Of a stretch of 38,405 nt of DNA, positions 1-8,611 are shown piece after piece (the first letter of the stretch is position 1; every line of letters starts with the position of its first letter). The stretch spans positions 13,065-51,469 of the forward strand of contig MHXU01000102.1 of assembly GCA_001824555.1 (NCBI GenBank), written 5' to 3'. A program made the translations under genes and the position numbers. Below the pieces are notes generated by a model. It was not told the DNA's origin and ran no database searches. It saw only the letters and a list, made by a program, of their open reading frames with translations. This DNA comes from Planctomycetes bacterium GWC2_45_44 (lineage in GTDB: Bacteria; Planctomycetota; Phycisphaerae; Sedimentisphaerales; UBA12454).

Positions 1-31
1 TTTGAAGAAATTTAACAAAATTTGCAATTTA

Positions 32-69
32 CTTGCGCGTTTTTATCGATTTTCGGCCAAACGCGCAAG
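32..69. repeat. Perfect 11-bp inverted repeat upstream of purD
   Basis: The arms at 32-42 (CTTGCGCGTTT) and 59-69 are exact reverse complements separated by 16 bases. No T-run follows on either strand, so it is not a clear intrinsic terminator. It could be the 3' end of an upstream transcript or a protein-binding palindrome. The CTTGCGC core recurs in the inverted repeat at 28797-28912. Confidence 0.55.
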
Positions 70-120
70 CGATTTTCGATTAAAAGAAGGACAAATCCTT
101 ACCACTTTCTATTGAAAAAC

Positions 121-149
121 TTGTTAAACCCGATTGCCTGTGGTAGAGT
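121..149 (+). promoter_or_regulatory. Possible sigma70-type promoter of purD
   Basis: A TTGTTA hexamer at 121-126 is separated by 17 bases from TAGAGT at 144-149. Each matches the consensus at 4 of 6 positions. The spacing is ideal and the purD start is 46 bases downstream. This is a moderate prediction from sequence alone. Confidence 0.4.
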
Positions 150-195
150 GGCCGCGATTTAATAAAAGGCTCACAACGGTTAATATGAGGTCTAA

Positions 196-1476
196 ATGAA
201 CGTATTGTTAGTAGGAAACGGCGGAAGAGAACACGCTATCGCCTGGAAGTTGTCAAAATCCAAAAATTTGAGCAAACTTTTCATCGCTCCAGGCAACCCC
301 GGAACGGCTAAGTGCGGTATTAACATAGACATACAAACCAACGAATACGACAAACTCATCAGATTCGCTAAAGATAATAACGTCGGTTTGGCGGTAATCG
401 GGCCGGAAGACCCGCTGTCCGACGGTATTGTCGATATGTTTGAAAAGGCTGGAATAAAGGCCTTCGGGCCAAGCGGAGCAGCGGCACAAATCGAGGCTGA
501 TAAGGCATTTGCGAAAAAAATAATGAAGGCCAATTCCGTCCCGACCGCTGAAAGCAAGACATTCGAGGTTTTTTCTGAAGCAAAGGCCTATATCGCCAGC
601 AGGGACGAAGCGGTAGTCATTAAGGCAGCAGGACTTGCGAAAGGCAAGGGCGTTTATGTCTGCGATGAGCCATCGGACGGCATTAACGCAGCGGAAAAAA
701 TGATGTGCGATAAAATTTTCGGAAAAGCAGGCGCGACAATTTTAGTTGAGGACAAACTGCTCGGTCAAGAGGCCTCGATATTAGCTTTGGTTGACAGCAA
801 AAACATTTACGTCCTTGAAACCGCGCAAGATCACAAAGCAATCGGCGACGGCGACACCGGCCCAAACACCGGCGGAATGGGAGCTTACAGCCCGGCACCT
901 GTCGTAACTGAAAAAATAATGGAACAGATTATCCGCGAAATACTCGTGCCGACCGTTGACGGAATGAACCGAAACGGCACACCATATAAGGGAGTGCTTT
1001 ACGCGGGCGTTATGATTACGCAGGGTGGGCCGAGAACACTTGAATTTAACGCGCGATTCGGCGACCCGGAAACCCAGCCGATTCTGGCACGACTGAAAAG
1101 CGATTTGCTGGAAGCGATGCTGGCGACGTGCGACGGCACATTAGATAAAATAACTCTCGAATGGGACGAACGCCCCGCTGTCTGCGTTGTTATGGCATCG
1201 GGCGGGTATCCGGGCGATTACGAAAAGGGAAAAGTTATCACAGGCGTTGACGAAGCGGAAAAACTCGGAGATGTCAATGTGTTCCACGCAGGAACGGAGG
1301 CGAAAGATGGAAAAGTCGTAAGTTCCGGCGGCAGAGTGCTTGGCGTAACGGCGTTAGGCAAGACTATCGCTGATGCGCAGGCAAAGGCATACCAGGCTGT
1401 CGAAAAAATAAATTTTGAAAAAGCATATTACAGAAAAGATATAGCGGATAAAGCGATTAAGAAAAATCAAAGATAA
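196..1476 (+). CDS. purD: Phosphoribosylamine--glycine ligase (GAR synthetase)
   Basis: This enzyme joins glycine to 5-phosphoribosylamine with ATP in the second step of de novo purine synthesis. The 426-residue product has the normal length for PurD. The N-terminus carries the family signature MNVLLVGNGGREHAIAWKL. The ATP-grasp core contains the conserved segment GPNTGGMGAYSPAP near residue 222, and a later RFGDPETQP segment carries metal and phosphate ligands. The ATG at 196 follows a GAGG element. The next gene on the strand is an unrelated envelope protein, so no purine operon is visible. Identity is secure from sequence motifs. Confidence 0.97.
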   Translation: MNVLLVGNGGREHAIAWKLSKSKNLSKLFIAPGNPGTAKCGINIDIQTNEYDKLIRFAKDNNVGLAVIGPEDPLSDGIVDMFEKAGIKAFGPSGAAAQIEADKAFAKKIMKANSVPTAESKTFEVFSEAKAYIASRDEAVVIKAAGLAKGKGVYVCDEPSDGINAAEKMMCDKIFGKAGATILVEDKLLGQEASILALVDSKNIYVLETAQDHKAIGDGDTGPNTGGMGAYSPAPVVTEKIMEQIIREILVPTVDGMNRNGTPYKGVLYAGVMITQGGPRTLEFNARFGDPETQPILARLKSDLLEAMLATCDGTLDKITLEWDERPAVCVVMASGGYPGDYEKGKVITGVDEAEKLGDVNVFHAGTEAKDGKVVSSGGRVLGVTALGKTIADAQAKAYQAVEKINFEKAYYRKDIADKAIKKNQR

Positions 1477-1495
1477 AAAATAAAAATGAAAAAAT

Positions 1496-4400
1496 ATGGA
1501 ACTCGGCCTTGAAGGCCGAGAGCTTATCTATTGGGGTTTTGTGGCAAAGAATAAAGACAAAAAAATTATCCGCTGGATTATAATAATCATCGCAGCAGTC
1601 GTGGTGTGGTTTTTGTATAACTGGGGCGGGAATTTACTTCGGCCTGTAGCCATCAAACAAATCAAACAGATGACCGGCGCAAGGGTTGACGTAGGCAGCG
1701 TCAAATTCAAACTTAGCGGAAGAATACGTCTGGGAAATATAAAAATCGGCCCGCTGATTCCAGCCAAGCCGGATAACGCGATATTGACGGCAAGAAATCT
1801 CGACGCTTATTTTTCGCTGTGGAGTCTTTTAAAATTCAGTCCTAAAATCGACCAGCTTGTAATTCGCGATTTCGTCATAAACGCCCAGTTTAACAATGAT
1901 ACCAAGCAATGGAACATTCTGGCGTTGAAGATGCAGGGCGGCAAACCAGGTTCTGGCGGCAAACAAAAACAAAGGCCGCCTGACTTCAGATTCAAACGAG
2001 GCGAATTCAAATTTACGCAAATTTCGGGTGGTAAGGAAATCAAGACCGTCGATTTTCGCGTAAGGAATGTAAGCACGGAGATAGAGCATAAAAAAGATTT
2101 GTACGTTTTGACGATTGCTGAAGCTGACGCGACAAAAACCGCCGGCGACAGGATTTTCGTCAGGCTGACAAAAGGGCAAAATCCGCAAATAGAAATCGAG
2201 GGTTTTTTGCCGACGCTGGATTTCCGCCTGTTCGGCAGCAAATGCAATTTTAACAGTTTGTACTCGAAAATTATTCCAGACGGCAACAGCATTACTTTTG
2301 AAAAAGCGAATCTTCAATTCGGCCCGCGAACTATTATCAACGTGAACGGCGCGATAACGGATTTGAAAACCGACCCGGCGTTCGTGTTCGGCGTGAGAAT
2401 GAAGGATTTAGACGTTCGATTCGACCCGGCGGACAACTGCTTTGCACACGGGAGCAGGATATTTGAGAAATTTATTCCACTGCTGCAGGTGTTCTTCGAC
2501 AATTTCAATCCGCAGGGACTTTTAGACCTTGACGTTGTTCTGAACGGCAAGGTAAAACAAATCGCTAAAACGCATTGTAAGGGCTATTTGGGCTGCAAGG
2601 ACATATCGATACAATACTTTGAATTTCCGTATTTAGTCGAGCATATGGCAGGGAGAATCGACGTTACCGAAACCAGTATGACGATGAACGACCTTAAGGC
2701 TGCGCACGGCAAAGTCGATATAACGATGAAAGGATACTGCGACGGTTTTGGGCCGACGATGAAAAGCAGAGTCGTGCTTTCGAGCGGGAATATGCTTTTG
2801 GATAACGACCTTTACGCTGCTCTTTTGGAGCATCATAAGAAGTTATGGTATATATTTTCGCCGGCGGGTGCGGTGTCGGGCGATTTTATTTATACCGCTG
2901 CTCCGCCGAACATTCGGAAAATGGAGATTTACGCTGATTTGCTCGACGTGTCAATTATGTGCCAGTATTTTCCGTATTCGATAAGCGGCATCAGGGGCAA
3001 ATTCGCGGTTGACGGCAATACAATAGAACTCAAAGACGTGGTAAGTCATCGCAACGGCGGAACTGTCAAAATGCAGGGACTCATTACGAACGTCCGCGCA
3101 ATAACTCCAACTTATGATTTTAAAATACAGGCGAAAGACATTGCCATTGACGATGAATTGATGAAGGCTTTTCCGGCTGAACAGAAAAAATTCTTCGACG
3201 ATTTTGAAATACAGGCCAAAGGCGATGCCGACATTTACATACACTCTGTTAATGACGTTGAAATGCCCGTTGATTATGTGGCGAAATTAAATCTTCGCGG
3301 CGATTCAGTAAAACACCCTCTTTTGCCTGAACCGCTGCATAATATCACGCTTGACGCGAATCTTACGCCGTGGACGTTCGATATAAGAAAGTTCAGCGCG
3401 ACTTTCAGAGAAAATGCCGTGAACGCGGACGGAACAATATGGACGGGCGCGGATAAAAAGCCGGTCGGATACTGCGTGCGTCTGAAAGCGATGAATCTTG
3501 AACTCGACAGCAATATGGTAACGTCCGTTCTCGGCGTCAACAGCGCAAAGATGCTTGAGGACTATCAATTTACCGGCAATGTGAATCTTGAAGCGGCTCT
3601 GGGCAAAAACTCCCGTATAAAATGCCCTGAATTCGAGATTACGATTGACTGTCTTAACAATACTGCTCTGCTGAAGCAGATAAACGAACCTGTAAAAAAT
3701 ATCACAGGCAAAATAACTATAAATTCCGATATAATTGAATTCCTATCGCTGTCGGCAACGCCGATGAACGCGGTTCAGGCAACGGACAAACCGCCGCAAA
3801 TTACAGTGAACGGCAAATTGAAATTAGTTCAGCAGGAAATTGAATACGCTGATTTAAAATTGAAAGCCGATGGGCTGAATCTCGACGAAAAGCTTACGCC
3901 GTTTCTGGGCAAGGTTGGGGATTTTTATACCAGAGCCGAGCCGGCTGGAACATTCGGTCTGAATTTCGATAAGATAAAATACTACAAAGACCCTGCGGGC
4001 GAAAAGAGACTTTTGCTGGACGGTTTAATCTTGCTGAATAATTGTTCAATCGGCCAGAACAAGTCTATAACCGATATATACGCCATTTGCGACGTGGACG
4101 CGGAGTATAAACTGACCGGTGGTCTTGAAAGATGCCGGCTGTTTCTGGATTTTCAGAATATCGCGATAAAGGACAGAACGGTTAAGAATCTGAAAGTTCC
4201 CGTTGTCATCGACACTAACGAAAATAAAGTAATTATTGAAAATTTTGTCGGCGACCTTTTCGGCGGAAAAATATCAGGCAACGCAATAGCCCAGGCAGAC
4301 GCAAACAGCAGATTTTCAACTTATGAAATCGATATGGCGATAGCGGATGTTCATACCGAGAGTTTTGTTTCGCCGAATACCGCTGATAAAACACCCGGCC

Positions 4401-4870
4401 AGACAAACGCGGAACTTCATCTTCGAGGCGACTTCCAAAATCCGCAAAAAAATATAGGAAGATTTATCGCCGAGGCTAAAGGCATAAAGCCGAAACAGTC
4501 CGGCATTGTCGGAGAAATAAGAACAGCCATTTACGAGGCGGTTGAAAGAGATTTGGCATTGGACAACGCAAGCGTGCAGGCCGTGATTAAGGGCAATGTA
4601 ATGGAAATCAGCAGATTCGATATTTACGGCCCGACCGCTTCTCTCCGCGGCACAGGAACATATCTGCCCGGCAGCGACGTAATCAATGTCAATTTCACCG
4701 CGTACGGCGCGGCTGGTAAAGAAGAACCCGGCTTCATCGAATCGCTGACGGCTGGTTTCGGCCCGGCGTTTTTGAAAGTTGATTTGACAGGCAGCCTTGA
4801 AAATCCGCAAATCAAGGTTATACCTGTGCCGATTATACAGAAAACACTTGAAGGAATCGGGACGAAGTAA
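1496..4870 (+). CDS. Large AsmA/TamB-like envelope protein with one N-terminal membrane anchor
   Basis: The product is about 1,100 residues long. It has a short basic N-terminus (KNKDKK), one hydrophobic helix (about residues 24-44), then a long periplasm-facing region of beta-rich repeats. The segment just after the helix (MTGARVDVGSVKF...GRIRLGNIKI) and the C-terminus (ISRFDIYGPTASLRGTGTY) resemble AsmA-family and DUF748-like proteins. Those are thought to support lipid or outer-membrane homeostasis as bridge-like proteins. The start is uncertain. The ATG at 1496 has no Shine-Dalgarno element, and its first codons are encoded by the hairpin at 1502-1520. An in-frame GTG at 1541, preceded by GGGG, would start the protein at AKNKDKK and leave a normal short cytoplasmic tail. 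The specific function is unknown. Confidence 0.75.
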   Translation: MELGLEGRELIYWGFVAKNKDKKIIRWIIIIIAAVVVWFLYNWGGNLLRPVAIKQIKQMTGARVDVGSVKFKLSGRIRLGNIKIGPLIPAKPDNAILTARNLDAYFSLWSLLKFSPKIDQLVIRDFVINAQFNNDTKQWNILALKMQGGKPGSGGKQKQRPPDFRFKRGEFKFTQISGGKEIKTVDFRVRNVSTEIEHKKDLYVLTIAEADATKTAGDRIFVRLTKGQNPQIEIEGFLPTLDFRLFGSKCNFNSLYSKIIPDGNSITFEKANLQFGPRTIINVNGAITDLKTDPAFVFGVRMKDLDVRFDPADNCFAHGSRIFEKFIPLLQVFFDNFNPQGLLDLDVVLNGKVKQIAKTHCKGYLGCKDISIQYFEFPYLVEHMAGRIDVTETSMTMNDLKAAHGKVDITMKGYCDGFGPTMKSRVVLSSGNMLLDNDLYAALLEHHKKLWYIFSPAGAVSGDFIYTAAPPNIRKMEIYADLLDVSIMCQYFPYSISGIRGKFAVDGNTIELKDVVSHRNGGTVKMQGLITNVRAITPTYDFKIQAKDIAIDDELMKAFPAEQKKFFDDFEIQAKGDADIYIHSVNDVEMPVDYVAKLNLRGDSVKHPLLPEPLHNITLDANLTPWTFDIRKFSATFRENAVNADGTIWTGADKKPVGYCVRLKAMNLELDSNMVTSVLGVNSAKMLEDYQFTGNVNLEAALGKNSRIKCPEFEITIDCLNNTALLKQINEPVKNITGKITINSDIIEFLSLSATPMNAVQATDKPPQITVNGKLKLVQQEIEYADLKLKADGLNLDEKLTPFLGKVGDFYTRAEPAGTFGLNFDKIKYYKDPAGEKRLLLDGLILLNNCSIGQNKSITDIYAICDVDAEYKLTGGLERCRLFLDFQNIAIKDRTVKNLKVPVVIDTNENKVIIENFVGDLFGGKISGNAIAQADANSRFSTYEIDMAIADVHTESFVSPNTADKTPGQTNAELHLRGDFQNPQKNIGRFIAEAKGIKPKQSGIVGEIRTAIYEAVERDLALDNASVQAVIKGNVMEISRFDIYGPTASLRGTGTYLPGSDVINVNFTAYGAAGKEEPGFIESLTAGFGPAFLKVDLTGSLENPQIKVIPVPIIQKTLEGIGTK
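1502..1520. repeat. Perfect 9-bp hairpin at the purD/AsmA-like junction
   Basis: CTCGGCCTT at 1502-1510 and AAGGCCGAG at 1512-1520 are exact reverse complements around one base; in practice the stem would be about 7-8 bp. No T-run follows. It could be a dispersed palindromic repeat or a processing or attenuation hairpin after purD. Its presence argues against translation starting at 1496. Confidence 0.55.
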
Positions 4871-4912
4871 AAAAGAGCATAAGTACACAAGTGCATAAGC
4901 AGCATATTTATC

Positions 4913-4941
4913 TTGACCGGAATTTGACTGGGGCTTATACT
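4913..4941 (+). promoter_or_regulatory. Promoter of the thiC riboswitch transcript
   Basis: TTGACC (4913-4918) lies 17 bases from TATACT (4936-4941), each 5 of 6 to consensus. The predicted transcription start, around 4948, falls directly at the 5' edge of the TPP aptamer, which supports the assignment. Confidence 0.7.
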
Positions 4942-4947
4942 TTTTTG

Positions 4948-5037
4948 TGCAGGGGTGGCCGATGAGGCCTGAGAACACACCCTTTGAACCTGATAAGGAC
5001 TATTTGCCGAGAAGGCAAAGTGCCTGCGAAGGAAGCG
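4948..5037 (+). promoter_or_regulatory. TPP (thiamine pyrophosphate) riboswitch aptamer
   Basis: The hallmark elements occur in order. P2 is GGGTG (4953-4957) with CACCC (4978-4982), and P3 is GGCC with GGCC (4957-4960 and 4966-4969). The pyrimidine-sensing CTGAGA is at 4969-4974, then CCTTTGAACCTGAT, and the pyrophosphate-side GCGAAGGAAG is near 5025-5034. The arm between AAGG and CCTG carries an extra hairpin, TTTGCC/GGCAAA (5003-5008 and 5014-5019), in place of the usual short loop. AAGCGA (5032-5037) can pair with TCGCTT (5068-5073) of the terminator. This suggests transcriptional attenuation of thiC when TPP is bound. Confidence 0.9.
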
Positions 5038-5065
5038 ATATAACGAATAGGTGTTTGGATATACA

Positions 5066-5094
5066 GGTCGCTTTCATAGAAGCGGCCTTTTTTT
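5066..5094 (+). terminator. Riboswitch-controlled intrinsic terminator before thiC
   Basis: GGTCGCTT (5066-5073) pairs with AAGCGGCC (5080-5087) over 8 bp including one G-U pair, closing a 6-base loop. Seven T residues follow at once (5088-5094). It lies about 30 bases past the TPP aptamer and about 90 bases before the thiC start. Confidence 0.88.
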
Positions 5095-5136
5095 ATTTAC
5101 GGAAATAACGCAGAAATAAGGAAGCGGATACAGAAA

Positions 5137-5162
5137 CCGCGTGGGCTAAGAGCCCACCCTAC
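5137..5162. repeat. Dispersed palindromic repeat (GTGGGCT family), copy 1
   Basis: CCGCGTGGGCT and AGCCCACCCTAC form an imperfect palindrome between the riboswitch terminator and thiC. Its reverse complement recurs almost exactly at 28508-28532. Two copies 23 kb apart in unrelated intergenic sites indicate a REP-like dispersed element. Confidence 0.65.
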
Positions 5163-5186
5163 GAAATTTTTTAGGAAGTATAAAAA

Positions 5187-6500
5187 ATGACAACACAACT
5201 GATAACGGCTAAGGCCGGTGAAACAAGTAAAGAGATGTATTTTATCGCGAAGACGGAAAATGTCTCGCCAGAGATTATTCGCACACAAACCGCTGAAGGA
5301 AGATTAGTAATTCCTGCGAACAAGATTCATCTGGCGGGAAATTTAAAGCCGTGCGGCATCGGCAGAGCCGTTACAATTAAGGTCAACGCCAATATCGGCA
5401 CAAGCAGCGCAAGCTCGTCGATAGAATACGAACTTGAAAAATTAAAAGTCGCGCTCGATGTCGGCGCGGATACCGTTATGGATTTAAGCACGGGCGGAGA
5501 CCTCGACGAGACCAGAAAAAGAATTCTCGCGGCCTGCCCTGTTCCGTTCGGAACAGTGCCGGTTTATGAAATGATTATCGGCAGAAATGTAAGCGACATA
5601 AGCCCGAAAATTATTCTCGGCACAATCGAAAAACAGGCTAAACAGGGAGTTGATTTTTTCACCATTCACGCAGGCCTGCTGAAGGAATATCTGCCCGCAG
5701 CGACAAAGAGAGTTATGGGAATCGTAAGCAGAGGCGGCGCGCTAATCGCAAAATGGATGCTCACAAATAATAAGCAAAATCCATTTTACGACCTGTTTGA
5801 CGACATTTGCGACATTATGGTTGAATATGACGTATGCTTTTCGCTTGGCGACGGACTTCGTCCCGGCTGTATTGCCGATGCGACAGATGAGGCGCAATTA
5901 GCAGAGCTAAAAACTCTCGGCGAACTGACTATGCGTGCAAAAGAAAGAGGTTGTCAGGTTATGGTAGAAGGCCCCGGCCATGTACCATTCAATCAGATTG
6001 AAAAAAATATGAAACTTCAGCAGAAGTATTGCGACAACGCACCGTTTTATGTTTTGGGACCGTTAGTAACGGACATTGCGCCGGGCTACGACCATATCAC
6101 AAGCGCAATCGGCGGAACGGCAGCGGGTTATTATGGTGCATCATACCTTTGCTATGTTACACCCAAGGAACATCTCGGCCTGCCTGATGCCGATGATGTA
6201 AGAGAGGGAGTTGTCGCGGCGAAAATTGCAGCCCACGCAGCCGATGTGGCAAGAGGTTTGGCAGGAGCAGCCGAGAGGGACAGAAATTTGAGTATTGCAA
6301 GAGCGGCTCTTGACTGGAAAAACCATATCACACAGTCGATTGACCCGAAGACCGCTCAAAAATTTCACGACCAGGCCTGCGCTAAAAGCGGCAAAAACAC
6401 AAACGCCACTTCGCCGGACGATGACCACTGTACAATGTGCGGCAGAGACTGGTGCAGCGTGAGAATAAATAAAGAACTTGTGAAGGCTTATAAAAAATAA
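5187..6500 (+). CDS. thiC: Phosphomethylpyrimidine synthase (radical SAM)
   Basis: ThiC rearranges aminoimidazole ribotide into the HMP-phosphate pyrimidine moiety of thiamine, using a [4Fe-4S] cluster and SAM. The 437-residue product matches the shorter ThiC form lacking the long N-terminal extension. The N-terminal half contains KVNANIGTSS, the middle contains VEGPGHVP, and the C-terminus carries the CX2CX4C cluster motif HCTMCGRDWC at about residues 415-423. The ATG at 5187 follows AGGAAG at good spacing. Control by the upstream TPP riboswitch is expected. No other thiamine gene lies next to it, so thiC appears to be a single-gene transcription unit. Confidence 0.97.
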   Translation: MTTQLITAKAGETSKEMYFIAKTENVSPEIIRTQTAEGRLVIPANKIHLAGNLKPCGIGRAVTIKVNANIGTSSASSSIEYELEKLKVALDVGADTVMDLSTGGDLDETRKRILAACPVPFGTVPVYEMIIGRNVSDISPKIILGTIEKQAKQGVDFFTIHAGLLKEYLPAATKRVMGIVSRGGALIAKWMLTNNKQNPFYDLFDDICDIMVEYDVCFSLGDGLRPGCIADATDEAQLAELKTLGELTMRAKERGCQVMVEGPGHVPFNQIEKNMKLQQKYCDNAPFYVLGPLVTDIAPGYDHITSAIGGTAAGYYGASYLCYVTPKEHLGLPDADDVREGVVAAKIAAHAADVARGLAGAAERDRNLSIARAALDWKNHITQSIDPKTAQKFHDQACAKSGKNTNATSPDDDHCTMCGRDWCSVRINKELVKAYKK

Positions 6501-6507
6501 CGGATTT

Positions 6508-7998
6508 TCATTTGCCGGCTAATCGCGATTCCAGCACGGCGAGCCACTGCTCGTATGCCTGCCGATACGCAAGAACAAGCTGCTGAACAGGTTCAATAAC
6601 TCTTGCCGCTTTGAGGCCTACAAACGCGTCAGCAAAATCTTTGTACACACCTGCGCCAACGCCTGCGCCTCGCGCTGCGCCCTGTGCACCATCGGTATTA
6701 TACAGTTCAACAACCGCTCCGGTAACGGAAGCAAACGCCTGGCCGAAAAGCGGACTAATAAACATATTGGCATCGCCTGCGCGGACGGTTTTTATTTCGA
6801 TTCCCATGGTTCGCATTATTTCAATGCCATAATGAAGCGCAAAAACAATGCCTTCCTGGCCGGCACGAAGAAGATGAGAGACGGTATGAGTATTAAAATT
6901 GAGGTTATGAATATGCGCACCGATATTTCTATTGGCAAGCGTGCGTTCTGCGCCGTTTCCATAAGGCAAAATCACAAGGCCGTTTGAACCAATCGGCGTC
7001 TCGGCGGCGCAGCGGTTCATTTGGTCATAATCGAGGCCTGCGGCGACAGTACGCTTGAGCCAGCTATTTAAAATGCCGGTACCGTTAACACAGAGCAAAA
7101 CGCCATACCGCGGCGTTTGGCTGGTTGAATTAACGTGAGCAAATGTGTTGACTCTGGATTTTAAATCGTAATTTAATTTATCGCCGATTCCATAGACTAC
7201 GCCGGACGTGCCTGCGGTGGCGGCAATTTCGCCGGGCTTTAATACATTGAGCGAAAAAGCGTTATTGGGCTGGTCGCCCGCCCTGTATGAGACAACTGTT
7301 CCGGCCTTTAAGCCCAGTTCTTCGGCAGCCTGCTTAGTCAGCTCGCCCTGAACGCCAAATGTGGGAACAAGCTCGGCGAGCAGAGCCGGTGAAAAACCGA
7401 AATGGTCAATAAGAAATTTCGCAGGAGCTTTGTTTTTAAAATCCCAGAACATACATTCTGAAAGACCCGATGCGGTTGTCGCAGCTTTGCCGGTGAGTTT
7501 GGCGGCGATATAATCGCCCGGCAGCATTATCTTATAAATTTTTTTGTAGTTTTGAGGTTCATTATCCATAACCCACTTAAGTTTCGCGGCGGTGAAATTC
7601 CCCGGCAAATTGAGAAGGCTTTCAAGGCACCGCTTGTCGCCGAGCTTTGCGGCGGCCTGTTCGCCAATCGCTACCGCCCTGCTGTCGCACCAAATAATGG
7701 AAGGACGAATGACCTCAAGCTGCTTGTTCACACATACCAGGCCGTGCATCTGATAACTGATGCCGACAGCCTTTATATCGGAAGCGGCGACTTTCGCTTT
7801 TGCAAGCATTTCCATAGTCGCAGCCTTAAGATTATCCCACCAGCATTGCGGATCCTGTTCCGCCCAGCCCGGATGATGAGCGATGATGGCCATCTCTTTC
7901 TTCGGCGAAACAGCGGACGCAACGGCCGAACCCGTATCCGAATCAAGCAACGCAGCCTTGATTGACGATGTTCCGATGTCGTAGCCTATAAGATACAC
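6508..7998 (-). CDS. xylB: Xylulokinase (FGGY carbohydrate kinase)
   Basis: The protein phosphorylates D-xylulose or a related ketose and feeds the pentose phosphate pathway. It shows the FGGY fold: YLIGYDIGTSSIKAALLD at the N-terminus, the xylulokinase-like substrate motif YQMHGLV, SIIWCDSRA, and AGDQPNNA with the likely catalytic aspartate. I chose the GTG at 7998 because AGAGGG lies 7 bases before it. An in-frame ATG at 8016 (502 residues) lacks such an element. This is the last gene of the minus-strand sugar cluster, 13-31 bases after the nitroreductase gene. The true substrate may differ from xylulose, since no xylose isomerase is seen here. Confidence 0.88.
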   Translation of the reverse strand: MYLIGYDIGTSSIKAALLDSDTGSAVASAVSPKKEMAIIAHHPGWAEQDPQCWWDNLKAATMEMLAKAKVAASDIKAVGISYQMHGLVCVNKQLEVIRPSIIWCDSRAVAIGEQAAAKLGDKRCLESLLNLPGNFTAAKLKWVMDNEPQNYKKIYKIMLPGDYIAAKLTGKAATTASGLSECMFWDFKNKAPAKFLIDHFGFSPALLAELVPTFGVQGELTKQAAEELGLKAGTVVSYRAGDQPNNAFSLNVLKPGEIAATAGTSGVVYGIGDKLNYDLKSRVNTFAHVNSTSQTPRYGVLLCVNGTGILNSWLKRTVAAGLDYDQMNRCAAETPIGSNGLVILPYGNGAERTLANRNIGAHIHNLNFNTHTVSHLLRAGQEGIVFALHYGIEIMRTMGIEIKTVRAGDANMFISPLFGQAFASVTGAVVELYNTDGAQGAARGAGVGAGVYKDFADAFVGLKAARVIEPVQQLVLAYRQAYEQWLAVLESRLAGK

Positions 7999-8029
7999 TG
8001 TCGCGCCCTCTTTCAAATGTCAGATTTTC

Positions 8030-8611
8030 TTATCCGCCTAATTTATTGAAATGAAGAATTTTTTGCAGCGGCCTTTTGGGAACGTGCAGCCGGTCGTTTG
8101 CATCGAGATAGTATTTTGTATCCGCCCCTGCCGCATCTTCCATAACGGGGATTTCGGCAGGTTTGCCGAGAGCCACGACCGAATCAATTTTATACTTTTC
8201 GCCAGCGTTCAGTATTTGCGATATCTTTTTTCTGTCAATCGCTCCGAGCCAGCACGAACCGATGCCTTTGCCCCAGGCGGCAAGCAATATATTTTCGATG
8301 GCCGCGGAAGCATCGACGACGGCGTTATCTTTTATCGCAGTATCTGCCAACACGACTATATACGCGACAGGCCTATGCAGCGGAGACGGATTTCTTTGGG
8401 GCTTGACGTGTCCCGCCCAGGCAAGCGTCTCGAATAATTCGGCACATACTTTCGACTCATCAACGATAACATATTCGAGCGACTGGATATTCGCCCCGGC
8501 CGGCGCGCAACGAGCAGCCTCGACAAACTCAACCAGCAGATTCCTGTCAAGTCTTTCCTGACTGAAACGTCTGACGGAACGTCGAGTTTTTATGAGATTG
8601 ATAATGTCCAT
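8030..8611 (-). CDS. Nitroreductase-family FMN oxidoreductase
   Basis: The 193-residue protein begins with the family signature LIKTRRSVRRFSQE, where the arginines contact FMN phosphate. It also has EAARCAPAGANIQ, IENILLAAWGKGIGSCWLG and VVALGKPAE, all typical of small nitroreductases. Family members use FMN and NAD(P)H to reduce nitro groups, quinones or other acceptors. The physiological substrate cannot be read from sequence. The start ATG shares one base with the stop codon of the NagB-like gene (TAATG), so translation is probably coupled and the gene belongs to the sugar cluster. Confidence 0.88.
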   Translation of the reverse strand: MDIINLIKTRRSVRRFSQERLDRNLLVEFVEAARCAPAGANIQSLEYVIVDESKVCAELFETLAWAGHVKPQRNPSPLHRPVAYIVVLADTAIKDNAVVDASAAIENILLAAWGKGIGSCWLGAIDRKKISQILNAGEKYKIDSVVALGKPAEIPVMEDAAGADTKYYLDANDRLHVPKRPLQKILHFNKLGG

